Positions 49,865 to 61,499 of a DNA stretch of 64,000 bases are shown piece after piece; the stretch's first letter is position 1; each line of letters begins with the position of its first letter. Both the position numbers and the translations under genes were made by a program. The stretch is from Poecilobothrus nobilitatus (lineage: Eukaryota; Arthropoda; Insecta; Diptera; Dolichopodidae), in the NCBI GenBank assembly GCA_947095535.1, contig OX352774.1, positions 10,478,001 through 10,542,000 of the forward strand. Reading direction: 5' to 3'. Below the pieces are notes generated by a model. It was not told where the DNA came from. It did not search any database and saw nothing but the letters and a program-made list of their open reading frames with translations.

Positions 49865-50051
49865 GGGGCCTCGGTGGCGTAGTGGGTAAGAGCGTAAGCA
49901 CCGAACGAGTGTGGGTTCGAATCCCTTTCGACATGTACAGAGTTATTCTCCCTTACGACATGTACAGCCACGCCTGAACAGGAAAGGCTGTGTAATTTCC
50001 TGTCCACATTTATGTGGCAGAAAAATGCATTAAAAAAAAAATAAAAAAAAA
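49865..50051 (+). mobile_element. Full-length tRNA-derived SINE with 14-bp target duplication
   Basis: GGGGCCTCGGTGGCGTAGTG opens the tRNA-like head, with A box TGGCGTAGTGGGTAAGAGCG and B box GGTTCGAATCC. About 15 bases between them are deleted relative to other copies. The body keeps the paired CTTACGAC segment. The 3' end has CCACATTTATGTGG and an A-rich tail. TTTTTTTATTAAAA occurs directly before the head (49851-49864) and just after the tail (about 50054-50067), a 14-bp target duplication. This is the best-preserved plus-strand copy. Confidence 0.95.
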
Positions 50052-50067
50052 TTTTTTTTTATTAAAA

Positions 50068-51063
50068 TAAACCTAAAATATTGTTATGATCCATCATGAT
50101 CCTAAAAAAACACTAAAAATTTAATATTTTTGATTTAATTTTTATTAAAAAAATATTTTCTATGCCACTTGCCTAAAATGGGTACTTTAAATAGGAAGAT
50201 AGGAAGTTAATGGCGGTTAATTGTAGATAAAACAATAACAACTTAATTTAAAGACTAAGCAGCGGCTTGTAGTACTTCAACAAAAAATGGTTGGTTGGAT
50301 CTAAACAAATTTATTAGTATATTAAAATTACGTGTTATTTTTCTTATCGAATTCTAGAAATTCTAGAAAGCGCCATATTGATTTCGTTATTATCAATTGT
50401 TAGCATTTAACTTCGGCATTTAAATTTTAAAAAAATTTTATTACTTATAAACTAAATCTATACAAAATTAAATAATATTAAACATTGATTTTTCATTTAC
50501 TACAACAATAAATTTTCACAAAAAAATATTGTTTTTTTTTTTCTTTTTACATTTTAATTGTTTTTGTTATTATGTCTCAATTTGTGAAACATTTTTGGCG
50601 CTGCTATATATAAGATACAAAATATGTCTCATACATTTTCAATATTATTTAAAAAACAGACAATTCGCTGTATACATATACACATTGTAAAAAAATTAGA
50701 ACATTACCGGGTCGGTTTGGGTATAATTTTTTTTCTCATAATACATATGTACAATCGCATTTATATGTAAAAAAGAAAGAGCGATACAAATATCCAATAC
50801 TAATAATCTTGTTTTTTAAAAAAAAATTTTCCGCAACAATTTCATTTCTTCAAAATTTTCATTTTTTAAATAGTTACTCGTTTTAAAAAAATATTTTTTA
50901 AATTTAAATTAATTTTTCTTTCAATAATTTAACAAGTTGTTCAGGGTTCAGGTATCCACTATTAAAAAATATAAAAATTGTACAAAATTAGGAAAAATCT
51001 AATTTTCCTCAATTTTGCCGATTTCGTACACTTTGTATATTATAAACTGTCACACAGATAAAC
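50068..51063. other. A+T-rich DNA with tandem TTCTAGAA
   Basis: TTCTAGAA occurs at 50352-50359 and again at 50361-50368. Each is a two-site heat-shock-element core (TTCnnGAA), but the 1-base gap breaks the regular 5-bp phasing of a real HSE. No gene lies nearby. The rest is low complexity. Confidence 0.45.
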
Positions 51064-51119
51064 TACAAAAGCAGGGTTGTAAAAGCTTAAATTTCGACTC
51101 AACTCATCGCACAACTCAC

Positions 51120-51235
51120 AGGTTGAGCGGACTCAAATATTGAGTGAACTCAAATGTTGAGCGAATTCAAGGTTGGCCGGACTCAAGGTTGAACGGACTC
51201 AAATTTTGAGTTGAGCGTGAGTTGAGCGCGACTGA
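51120..51235. repeat. Sub-terminal GACTCAA/TTGAG repeats of the hAT element
   Basis: About six tandem variants of TTGAGCGGACTCAA (itself an imperfect palindrome) are spaced about 17-20 bp apart. Related copies stand near the right end (52842-52990). Arrays of short motifs next to hAT ends usually bind the transposase, so this is the likely role by analogy. Confidence 0.8.
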
Positions 51236-51419
51236 CATTCAATATTATTATTTTTCAATATACACAAAACTAATTATTCAATTACACAAAAATAATAACT
51301 AAACAATAAAAAATGAAATTAATTTTCTTTGAAATTAACATTCTAATATTAATGATCCTAAAAAAAAAAGAAGTGTTAATTACAAAAACGAAATGATGTA
51401 ACATAATCTTTACTTATAC

Positions 51420-52060
51420 AGGCTTTCCATTCATATGTAAGAGAAGTTGTTTTTCAAAATGTTCATCTTTTAAACGACATCTACTTTGTTTCAACCAGGG
51501 TTACAGGGTTATTTTCCAATACTAAATAATCTCTCCACACATGCACTACTCGGTAAAGCTGTGTTGTACTCTATGAAAAGATTTTTTATAGAGATAAAGC
51601 GCTTTCTTTTTAGCACAAATAGACTTTTATCTGTTGAGAAATTATATTCATGAAAAATTTTATGCCCTTTCAAGCACTCATTATCTTCATCGTCTGAGGC
51701 GCAAAATGATGCATATATTTTATTTTTGCTTGGGCTTTGGGAACCCTTTTGAAAATTTCCTAACGCGGAGTTAATTTTCGCAATTATAAACTTTTCAACC
51801 ATATTAACCTTTTCAGGCAAATATTTTTTGATAAAAGCTAATTTGAATTGTGGGTAAAGTGATGTAGCTATTAAAAAATATAAGTTTTCACATAATATAT
51901 TTGAAAATCTTCGAAGATTTAATAAAAATAAAAAATAAAAAACGCTAGATTTACACATAGTTAAAAAAGTAATATTGTTCTATACCTCTTCTTAATGTTA
52001 TCTTTTAATATTTTAGCCATTCCCGAAGTACTATTGGTTGATTTTTGTTGACAATATTCT
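51420..52060 (-). pseudogene. hAT transposase C-terminal pseudogene
   Basis: Reading on the minus strand, a first fragment (about 52015-51961) gives MAKILKDNIKKRYRTILL and stops. A shifted frame (51958-51509, 149 codons) contains ATSLYPQFKLAFI, matching the conserved 'ATxLDPRFK' segment of hAT transposases. It ends in LPSSACVERLFSIGK, the signature of the C-terminal hAT dimerisation domain, then a stop. A third frame (51485-51420) resumes with CRLKDEHFEKQLLLHMNG, the end of that same domain. The three pieces are collinear with the family C-terminus, so at least two frameshifts and stops have killed it. The N-terminal zinc finger and catalytic core upstream (52060-52800) are not recognisable. 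No function is expected. Confidence 0.92.
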
Positions 52061-53047
52061 AATCTTCCAATAAGCTTTATTGGAAGCAATGATGGCCGAT
52101 TAGTGTCCTTTTCTTTATTAGTTTATATTATTATTGTATATAGTTACAATCATTAGTTTATAAGTTATACATAAAGAATTTTTATTATTTTAAATATTTT
52201 TTTTTTTTAAATAAGCGATTGTTTATTTTGTTAATAAAAAAATTGGTTTTTTTTTCACATAAAAGAAGATTTTGTTCATTGTGCATGCATTAACTTATAT
52301 AATGTTTCATTTGGGTAAATGTTTTTTTTTTATATAATTTGCAAATAATCTCGTCAGAAGCATTGTCAAGGTTAATTCAAATTTTATTCTTATTATGAGA
52401 TCTATTTTACCTAAGTAAAATAATTTGTTGTTAATTTTGAAAATAATCAATTATGGGGCCGAAATCTTGGCTACATTTTCATTTATTTATATTTCTACTT
52501 TTTTTATTTCAATTTCTGGCCGACTAATTTTTTGATCAAAAGTTTGAAAAAATAATAAATTACTCGATATTTCTTTTAGTTAATATAATTTTAAGGAAGA
52601 TAAGAATTCTAAAAATATTACTTTACTGAAACTTCAATTATGGAATGTTAGATAAGTAAATAGCCATTTAAATTATCTTTTCTATAAATTTAATTATTGT
52701 CCTTAACATAAAATCTTGCCAATCAGTCCGTTTTGAAGAATAAAATTAAGTTTTTACTGAACTAAAAATCAGTTAAAAAAAATTTTTTCTCCTTTTTTAT
52801 TTATTATTTAAAAAAAAAATTCTTTAATTTGAGCTGATTTGAGTCGCGTTTAACTCACGCTCAACTCAAAATTTGAGACTGCTTAACTTTGTAACTTTAA
52901 GTCTGCTCGAGGTATGGCCGCAAGTACATCGCTCAAATTGTGAGCGGACTCATCATTTGAGTTGAGTTTGCCAAATGAGTCCGCTCATTTACAGCCCTGT
53001 ACAAAAGTACATACGAACTATAACACAAACTTCTTTTAATCTTTTTT

Positions 53048-53706
53048 TATACCCTACACATTAAGTATGGGGTATATTAATTTTGGTATGGTGTTTGTAT
53101 GTTCGGGTACCTCCCATACAACTCCCAAAACCGAACAAGCATATCTTCGAAATTAATAAAGACGGAAACTTCAAATTTGGTACTAGGGTGTTGTTTCCTG
53201 AATCCCTGATTTGTTCAAAATTTGAGATGAATTGGTGGAGCTGTTCGGGTACCTCCCATACAACTCCCAAAACCGAACAAGCATATCTTCGAAATTAATA
53301 AAGACAGAAACTTCAAATTTGGTACAAGGGTGTTGTTTCCTGAATCCCTGATTTCTCCAAAATTTAAGATGAATTAGAATGGTTGTTTGGGTATCTGCCA
53401 CACAACTCCTAAGACCAAACAAGCATATCTTCGAAATTAATAAATATATAAACTTGAAATTTGATATAAGAATGTTCTACCCTGTTGATGTCTCTAAAAT
53501 TTGAGATGAATTGGGGTGGTGGTCCGCGTACCTTCACACACTTCTCAAGACCTAACAATCATATTTTCGAATTTAATAAAGATAGAAACCTGAAATTTTG
53601 TACAAAGGTTGTAACAGCGTTTATTTTTTTTAGCTTGTATTAAATACCTAACTAAAATAACTTATGGATTTTTAATTTAATTTGAATGTTTTAGGTGTAG
53701 GGTATA
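53048..53706 (+). mobile_element. Short element with TATACCCTACAC inverted ends and 142-bp core units
   Basis: TATACCCTACAC (53048-53059) is inverted perfectly as GTGTAGGGTATA (53695-53706). Between them lie about 3.6 tandem units of 142 bp. It begins only 41 bp after the hAT target duplication. TATACCC...GGGTATA ends are common on small fly repeats; the superfamily is not assigned. Target duplication cannot be told apart from the A/T-rich flank. Confidence 0.8.
53101..53620 (+). repeat. 142-bp tandem units, locus 1
   Basis: Units start with GTTCGGGTACCTCCCATAC or variants at 53101, 53243, 53385 and 53522 (periods 142, 142, 137). Each holds a dyad GTTCGG-N24-CCGAAC and the segment GCATATCTTCGAAATTAATA. 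The first two are almost identical, the third and fourth progressively diverged. 142 is not a multiple of 3, and open frames occur on both strands, so this is not coding. Confidence 0.95.
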
Positions 53707-55285
53707 AATAAGACGGTTGCATCGACTTCCTGTTATTTTTACTTGTTTTTTGTTATGTTTTATTTAAGCCTCCAAAATTCAATTTAAAAATAAAATAAAA
53801 AACAAAATTTTAAAAAACCGATATTATGTGAAATGAACATTTGTAACTAACCCATATTTGAACTGATACCTAATAATTTTTAGTTTTTCTATAGATACTT
53901 TAAATATTAAATATTTTTTATTTTTATTTTATAAGCGAAAAAAAATTTAAAAACACACAAAATACATTAAAAATAAAAATACAGCAATGTCTAGAGAAAA
54001 TATTTATATATGTATATATGCATAAAAATATATATAAAAAAAAAAATTAATTTACAAAAATAAAGCAAAAATTAAAAATTTTTCAATTTTCCGCTTAAAT
54101 TTTTTTTTAATTGAATTTTCATTTTAACTAATTAAGAGAGAAATAGAAAATCTATTTTTTTTTTTTTATTTTGTACTTTGGAAAAAAAATTTATTTTTAT
54201 TTTGGAAAATTAAGAAAATTCATGTATATACCATTCTAATATTCATATAGAAAAATATATTTTAAAAATAAGCTTAAGTACTTGATGTTATTAATTTTTA
54301 TAGTTAAAGACGTTATTAAGTAAAAAAAAAAACAAAAAACAAAAAAAAAACAATTAATAATTTACTGATCGGCGTTAGTAAATTTATTTGCGTTTTCATT
54401 TTTAGTGCCTATGTAAACAAAATAAACATAAAAATTTTTGTTTTTTTTTTTTGTTTTTACGAAATAATTAAATTTATGTTCACCCTCCATCCGGTTAATA
54501 TAAATATGTAGTAAATTGTGTTCTAAATGATTTACCTTCTGTAACGTCTTTTTAAGTTTTTTTGAGTGAAAAGTTTATTTATTGTCATAAATCACATTAA
54601 AATAACTTAAATTTTAAATTTATTATTTTACAAAAAAAAAAATTTTTTTAAAGAAAATCAAAAATAAAAAATTTATTTTAATTCATTCCTCTTCAATCTG
54701 AAAGAAATCCTATTGATTTTTAAAATTTAGATTACTAGAAATAACCTGAAAATAAGCGTCTTTTGCAAATACGTATACAAATTTTCTGAACCTAATCGCA
54801 GCACGTGACATTTTTTTCCTTACATTAATTACTTTTTTAGTGTGAATATCTAATGAGTCGACAGTATACTCTAAAAATTTGACAGATAATTAAGTGCGAT
54901 GCGATCAGTTAATTTATGAAAAAATATTGCATTTCGAATGCATTAAAAATGTTTCTATAGTTTTTCGGAATTAATTTAATGCAATAACTACTTACTAGTA
55001 CTTGGTGCGAAGTGCGGTAGTATCTTATAGTTAAAACAAAAATACGGTATCATCTAGTAAACAATTTTCGTCGAAATTCTCCTATAGAAATATAACAAAT
55101 GTTTAAGAAAAAATTTTTTTACATCAATAAAAACAAATGTTCGTACAAAACATAAAATAATAAATACATAATTATAAAATTATAAACCATGTACATTTTA
55201 ATTTATATTTATAACTCACACAAATAAATAATTAAGAATGAATACATGAGTGTTTATTAAAATGTAATTCAATATTTATATTAAA
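53707..55285. other. A+T-rich DNA, nothing recognised
   Basis: Homopolymer-rich and TA-rich sequence without frames or repeats of note. Confidence 0.6.
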
Positions 55286-55695
55286 TTTCTTCTTCTTCTA
55301 CTTCCTTTAACTCCTATCTGGGCATAAGGCGTTCACGAATTCTGTCCACGGATCCTGATCATTGGGCAGACCTTTAATTTGTAGTTATATCTTATTTAAC
55401 GATCTTATATAAGTTAACATTATTGTTCCTGAAGTTTTCTTAGCTGTGCCAACACGTCACATGCCCCAGAGATTACATTCGAAAAACAAGAGAACAGATT
55501 TAACATTAGTGAAGAAAAACCTTAATTTGCTAATTACGCAAGAAAATTGAGTTTGACTAGCAGACTAAGAAAAGAATACTAAAACCACTAAGTACGGATT
55601 TTACAGATGTGTAATTTAGTTCCTAAATGTGCATTCAAAATAGTTAAGCTCCTCAATCTTCTCTACTGGAATGTCATCTATAAAAGTATTAGTAG
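55286..55695 (-). pseudogene. Decayed LINE reverse transcriptase, C-terminal fragment and 3' end
   Basis: On the minus strand the translation gives, in order, IDDIPVEKIEELNYFE (about 55690-55635), VKSVLLFFECNLWG (about 55500-55455) and DPWTEFVNALCPDRS followed by a stop (about 55360-55305). The first resembles the 'VEeFkYLG' segment after the reverse transcriptase core of non-LTR retrotransposons. The second matches the 'svLLYGcEtW' segment that follows it. The order and spacing are right. Stops and frame changes interrupt it. After the final stop comes a short AAGAAG-type tail (plus-strand CTTCTTCTTC, 55288-55297), like the simple 3' repeat of many LINEs. This indicates a non-LTR retrotransposon; the clade cannot be fixed by eye. 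Confidence 0.75.
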
Positions 55696-58600
55696 TTTAT
55701 ATGTAAAATAAGTCTGGTAATGTGAAAAATACTTGTATAGTATTTAAAATTTTTTTTTTTAGACAAATTCTAGGAATAAAATTTGTGGATTTGTGTAATA
55801 TTCCATATAGTCGAATAGTGATCCCCTAACAGTTAACGGAGAATGGACCCAAATTATTTATTGAACTGCATATAATCCAAATGAGTTGCTAAAGTATATA
55901 AATGAAACACTTTTTCACCGCATTCTTATAATATAGTATTTTGTATTTGATAAAGATTAAAGAACAGATTAAAATTATAATAAAAAATTTGAATAAACTT
56001 AGATTGTCATTAATTAGTATACGTGGTCACTTTTATAAAATTTATAATAAATTTCTTTATCAGAATTTATACCAAAAATAACCAAACTAATACATAAATA
56101 AAAATTTTTAGTATTTCTAACAAAATGAATGAAAAAGGTTTTTTCTAAAATTATCTCATTCTTCTGCCTAAATTAATTCTATTTTTTTTTTTTTTTTATG
56201 AAGAAACGAAGATTTTTCCAGCATCATTGATTTATTTCTTTAATGGGCAACCAAAACAAAACTAATGTTTAGAGTAAAACTATATAACAAGATAAATTGC
56301 CACAATTTTAATATCTCATGAAAACTTTTTTTAATACTTCTAATTTTTTTTTTCTTTAAAATCTATTTTAATAATTTTATATGCATTTTTTATTTTTTAT
56401 TTTCACATACCATATGCCATATGAACGGTAAGTTCAATAATTTATTAAAAATGTTACAAACACATTTACAAAATTTTTCATTAATACCAAAATAAAAACG
56501 AATATAATCAAAATTAACAACTTTAACAATTAAAATAAAAGAAAAAATTAAATAACTACACATATATAATATATATATATATATATAAAGGAAATCGAAT
56601 GTCACATTTAATCACACATCTTACCGGAAATCAATTAAACTATCATTCGTTATTATTAATTTACTAAACATGTGATTAAAAAAAATTTGGATTATAATCA
56701 ATAACAAAAAATTTCATATGATTGTAAATACTTTTACATATTATATATAAATATTGCTTTTTAATAGCGTGGGAAGAAGTGACAACCTAGTCTAGACGAC
56801 ATTATCTTGTATTTGATGAAAAATCTAATGTAAACCAAAAAAATCTCAAAATCAACTCTGAAACCTTCATCAATTTGACAACTCAACTTTTACAAAAATT
56901 TTCTTTATTTATTTTTGTTTTAATTATTTTTATAATTAATTAAACCTATAATCATTTATTAGAATTCAAAGAAGAATTTTTTTTTTAAAAACTTTAAGAA
57001 TTTTATATTATCTATAGATTGGCTTTAAAACAGATTTTTCAAAAATAGGTAATTCTTCAAATCATTTTATAGTTAACGAAAAATAAAATCAACCATATTT
57101 TATGAATTATTTCACTAATAAAAAATAAAATTGCGGTAACTAAATAAAGAACTACATCTTAAAACAAAGTTTTCTTTTGTTTTTAAACTTCTTCATCATT
57201 TCACAATATTCATTTAAGTTTAGGTATTCTGGCATTTTTAATCAGATATTAATTATAAAGCGATCTTTTTTTTTTTTAATAAACTCTTTAGAAAATTAGT
57301 CATAAGATTTATCTTATCTTATGACAAAGATTTATTAAAATTTATTATTGAACTCATGTTGAAAAAATGTGAATATTTTTTTAAATCTTAAAATTGATAT
57401 AAAAATTATTTTCTATTTTACTTACATAATGCAACTCATTGCAATAAAACTGTCATCATATCTTAGATTAGATTATAAATTATAGATTATTGTTATTTAA
57501 GGAGTATAAAGTAACACTGCGATATTTTTATGTAGATCTATTGTGTTCCCGTTACTACGTGTTGTGGAGTTTATGGAGTTTACCTCCACTTATAATACTT
57601 CTATCAGCCTTATTGCCCTTATTGCCTAAAATAAAGATCTGTAAAGGATTTTTTGCTGACAGGTTCGTCTTAAATTCTGAGTTCATTTTTACTTGATCCT
57701 ATGATTTTTTCATATATTTTCCGAGCTAACTTTCACTTTGAGTGAAAATTCCGGGTTCAGACCATGTAAGGAGCTTTAATCAAAGTGAAAATTTAGTTTG
57801 CTTCTACAGTTTTTTTTATTTAATTTTTAGTGCTTGTTTAATTTTTAACGCTGTGAAGAGTGTGTCAACGCTCTTAAAATATAAACTGTCATATCTTAAA
57901 ATATAAACTTTCGAGATATTTGAGAACAAAATTTTAAAACCTTTAACGTAAAGTAAAGTCAGATATGTTTTTTTTTTGGTGTTTTATTTTATAATAAAAT
58001 ATATACATATAGTCAATTACCACAATTTAGTTCAAAGAGTTATTTTACAGACAAGTTGTTGTAACGTTTTAAATAGACCGAGAACTTATTACATGTATAG
58101 AATAATTTAAATTGTAATCGATACAATTCTATTTGTTTATATTTTGTTAGAATTTTTTTTTGTGAGTTATAATGTATTTAAATAAAAATTGTTTGTTTAT
58201 ATTTGGATATTTGAATATTTGTTAATTAAAATTGGGATTTTTTATTATCTGTGAGTTATAATATATTGATTAAAATTGTTAGTTTATATTTTTGTAATGT
58301 AATTTTCTACGTGTGTATGATACTGTTGTGGCAAGAAATGAAATGTTCAGATATCATATTTAATATATTTATCATATTTAGGATATATAGATAAAGAAAA
58401 TATAACTGAAGAACGAACTGATTTCGTGCAGCTAAAATTTTGAAATATAATGATCTTTGTTAGAATGTCATGCTTTTGTTATATCTGTTCTATTTATCTA
58501 TTCATTTAAAAAAAATCTAATATCACTGCTAAAATTTCTCTCGTTTGTTAATTGGCTTGCAATCAAAATATGATAAGTTTCAGTGATATTGATGACTCAT

Positions 58601-60295
58601 AATGAAAATATATGGTATTTCATAATGCAAGAACAATCAAATACATAAAAATAAACAAATATTGATAATGCTTATGTGTATATAATAAGTATAAACAAAA
58701 AGGAATACAGAAATGAAATTAGACGTGTATCAGACAATAGATGGAGCTCATAACATTTTATATGAGAGAAATTTGATTCTGTTCTCCTTTAATGTGTTAA
58801 AAAGTTTCTTGTTCATTTACACTAAAAACATCCAAATAAATAAAAAACAAAATACAAAAAATAAATCTATTTTTTTTAAACTAATATTTTTTTTTCTATT
58901 TTTAAATTATTTTATTATTTTTCATATTTTACAGTACCAGACATCAGTATTTTTAGAACTTCATATACTTAATACTTATAAATAATGAATGAAAACAAAA
59001 TCCCTAAAATTTATTTTTTTTTTTTACTAAATGTAAATGTATTTGACCCACATTTATTTAATAGATTTTTTAAAAATGAATTTTTAAAAATGAATGAGAA
59101 TATAATTGAAAAATTCTTTTTATTTGAATTAATTTTAATATAAATTTTTTTCTTTAATTAAACTGTTAAATTGAATTCTAAAAATGAATTAAAAAAAAAA
59201 TGTAATTAAAAATAAAATAAAAGCGAGGTAATCGTGTTTTATTTACAAATAAAAATAAATTATTTCAATTATACTAATATGTCTACGTTCTCAAGAAATT
59301 TTTTTGCGGAACGGAAATTTCTTGCATATAAATGAACCGTAACTTTTAAAAAATATAAAACAAAGTTTAAAAAAAAACATCGTTTAGTTCTACCAATTAA
59401 GTATCTATATAATGTTTTCAAATTATATCATCACAAATAATATCACTTTTCTAAAATTTATTAAAAATATTGGAATACATGTATCGCAGCAATTTAATAA
59501 AATTTTTAAAAATAGATTTCAAAATGTATCCTTACAAAATACAAAAATCCCTGTTATTTTTATCTGTGCTATTATTTAAAGGATCAAATAAACATGCTAT
59601 ACGAATTCACAAAATTTAATAAAATTATAAGAAATTGTTATTTACATTATTGTTAATATATCGAATGTTGTTTTAAGCATATTTTATAAAAAAAATTTTA
59701 AAAATATTAGTTTCACCTTTTTTCGTCCGTCCATCTGTTTGGAAAAATCTACAAAATTTAAGATGGACTAATGAAGTTTCATTCATGGATATCCTTCACA
59801 AATATTTGAGTTGTTGAGAATATGTTGAGTATTTTTTTTTATGTAGCTTTACTCATTACTCATCCGGCTTTAGCCCCGCCCCGAAAAGTTGGTAAAACCC
59901 AAATATTTTCAAATGTTAATATCTCTAGATGATGCTTAATAGTTTTTCAACGAAAAAGCGTCAAACGATAAGAAATTTTGTTAACTTTGTTTATAAATCC
60001 ATATAAAAATAAAATCATTTTTTTAGCAATTGTGAAAAATTTTGATATTTCTGCATATTTTTCTGCATATACAAATAAATTCTAAAAGTAAAAAATAACC
60101 TTGATAAATGGAACCATTAAAATTGATAAGAGAATGAATATGAAGAAGGAACCTCAGTAAAAACTTTTCTACTTTTCCTGTTTAACACTTTTGACTGCCA
60201 ACTACGTGTATACACGTAATTATCATCTAGGCTGCAAAATCCACTACTTGTATAATTTTCTTATGCTATCATATGTACGAGTTAAACTTGAAGAT
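55696..60295. other. A+T-rich DNA, no gene
   Basis: It contains an imperfect tandem duplication with an offset of about 89 bp (GTGAGTTATAAT at 58162 and 58251, with AAAATTGTT(T/A)GTTTATATTT following) and a dyad TTTCACT-TTG-AGTGAAA near 57731. A 68-residue frame at 57490-57696 includes a hydrophobic LPPLIILLSALLPLLP stretch but has no family match and no supporting context. Nothing else. Confidence 0.55.
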
Positions 60296-60612
60296 GGAAT
60301 GAGATGAGATATCCATATGAGATAAGATGAGATATCCATATGAGATGAGATGAGATAACCATATGAGATGAGATGAGATATCTGTATGAGATGAGATGAG
60401 ATATCCATATGAGATGAGATATCCATATGAGATGAGATATCCATATGAGATGAGATGAGATAACCATATGAGATGAGATGAGATATCCATATGAGATGAG
60501 ATGAGATATCCATATGAGATGAGATGAGATAACCATATGAAATGAGATGAGATATCTGTATGAGATGAGATGAGATATCCATATGAGATGAGATGAGATA
60601 TCCATATGAATC
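60296..60612. repeat. 23-bp minisatellite (ATATGGATATCTCATCTCAT type)
   Basis: About fourteen units of GAGATGAGATGAGATATCCATAT, with 18-bp variants that lack one GATGA. Some copies carry AACC or ATCTG in place of ATCC. On the minus strand the unit has no stop in any frame, so all three frames are open (60244-60621, 60269-60490, 60282-60659). They give Ile/Ser/His-rich repeats, an artefact of a unit length not divisible by three. Not a gene. Confidence 0.95.
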
Positions 60613-61410
60613 AATAACCAATGAGAACTAAAATGGTTATTAATATTGCCCAAGTCCAAGTTAACTTGTACATCCTTTTTATTACATAGAACAACTCTAA
60701 ATTAAATTTAATATACGTAGTTATGCCCACAAAATCCCGTGCTTTAATTTGTCATATACTTATCATAAAAAAAAACACAGTTAGCAAAAGGCATTCAATA
60801 CAGGAAATCGAGTGGGACTTTTTTCAGATCAAAAATTTAAAATTTGATATTTTTAGAGACCAACCTGGGTACATATTAAAGTAAGTTACAAAAATTAAAG
60901 CTTTAATACTTATTATATTTTTAAAAAATGAATTAACGACTTTTCTTAATTCTGTAGAAGTTTCTTAAAATTGAAGAAAATGATTTGATTTTGATTGAAA
61001 TGATTGATTAAAAAAAAATAAAAACAAAATATCACAAATTTTTAAAATACTTTGTTTTGTCTTTTTGAAAAATATGCGCCTTTTTAAACCTTTCATTTTA
61101 CACAATGCCTTCTTTATTTATTTTTTTATGAAATTATTTATTTGTATTTTTATTATTTCTTTATCTAAGAATATTATACTTATATAGTTATCCCTTATTT
61201 ATTTCTTTATTTTTAATTTATATCCCACTTTTTCTTTTACAAAATATAAATAACTTATTTTTTTTTTTTTGAGGATGATCCTATACTACTTCTATCAATA
61301 TTTATTTTTATATACATATACTTATATGTATATATACTTATAAAGCGACAGAATCATAAATTTTGTTCCTATTTAATATTATGCAATTGCATATTAAGAA
61401 AACTTAAAAC
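60613..61410. other. A+T-rich DNA, nothing recognised
   Basis: No frames, arrays or element ends are seen between the minisatellite and the palindrome. Confidence 0.6.
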
Positions 61411-61499
61411 TATACTCTATACTATATATTATAATATTATATACTAAGTATAGTTTATATACTTAGTATATAATATTATAATATATAGTATAGAGTATA
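61411..61499. repeat. Perfect palindrome: 42-bp arms, 5-nt loop
   Basis: Bases 61411-61452 are the exact reverse complement of 61458-61499, checked base by base; the loop is GTTTA. The arms are almost all A/T but include four G/C pairs in matching positions (for example CTC/GAG at 61415-61417 and 61493-61495). The symmetry is therefore not just an alternating TA tract. Function is unknown. Confidence 0.97.

Larger units (their letters stand above)
51072..52999 (-). mobile_element. Complete hAT transposon (1928 bp) with decayed transposase
   Basis: The left end is CAGGGTTGTAAAAG and the reverse complement of the right end is CAGGGCTGTAAATG (12 of 14 match). The perfect 8-bp target duplication TACAAAAG lies at 51064-51071 and 53000-53007. 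Inside, minus-strand remnants of a hAT transposase C-terminus confirm the superfamily. Sub-terminal GACTCAA/TTGAG repeats occur at both ends. A second inverted pair (AATTTTGAGTTGAGCGTGAG at about 51202, mirrored at about 52857-52876) extends the symmetry inward. The element is dead: the transposase is broken by frameshifts and stops. Confidence 0.96.

Noticed and set aside
53061..53422. Several open frames on both strands, also at 63476-63832
   Set aside because: They arise from the 142-bp tandem unit. The period is not divisible by three and both strands are open, which does not fit a protein.
57490..57696. 68-residue frame with a hydrophobic LPPLIILLSALLPLLP stretch
   Set aside because: There is no splice context, family match or second exon; a chance hydrophobic frame in A/T-rich DNA is more likely.
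60244..60659. Three overlapping 73-125-residue frames
   Set aside because: All three minus-strand frames are open only because the 23-bp unit lacks stop triplets; no start context or domain is present.
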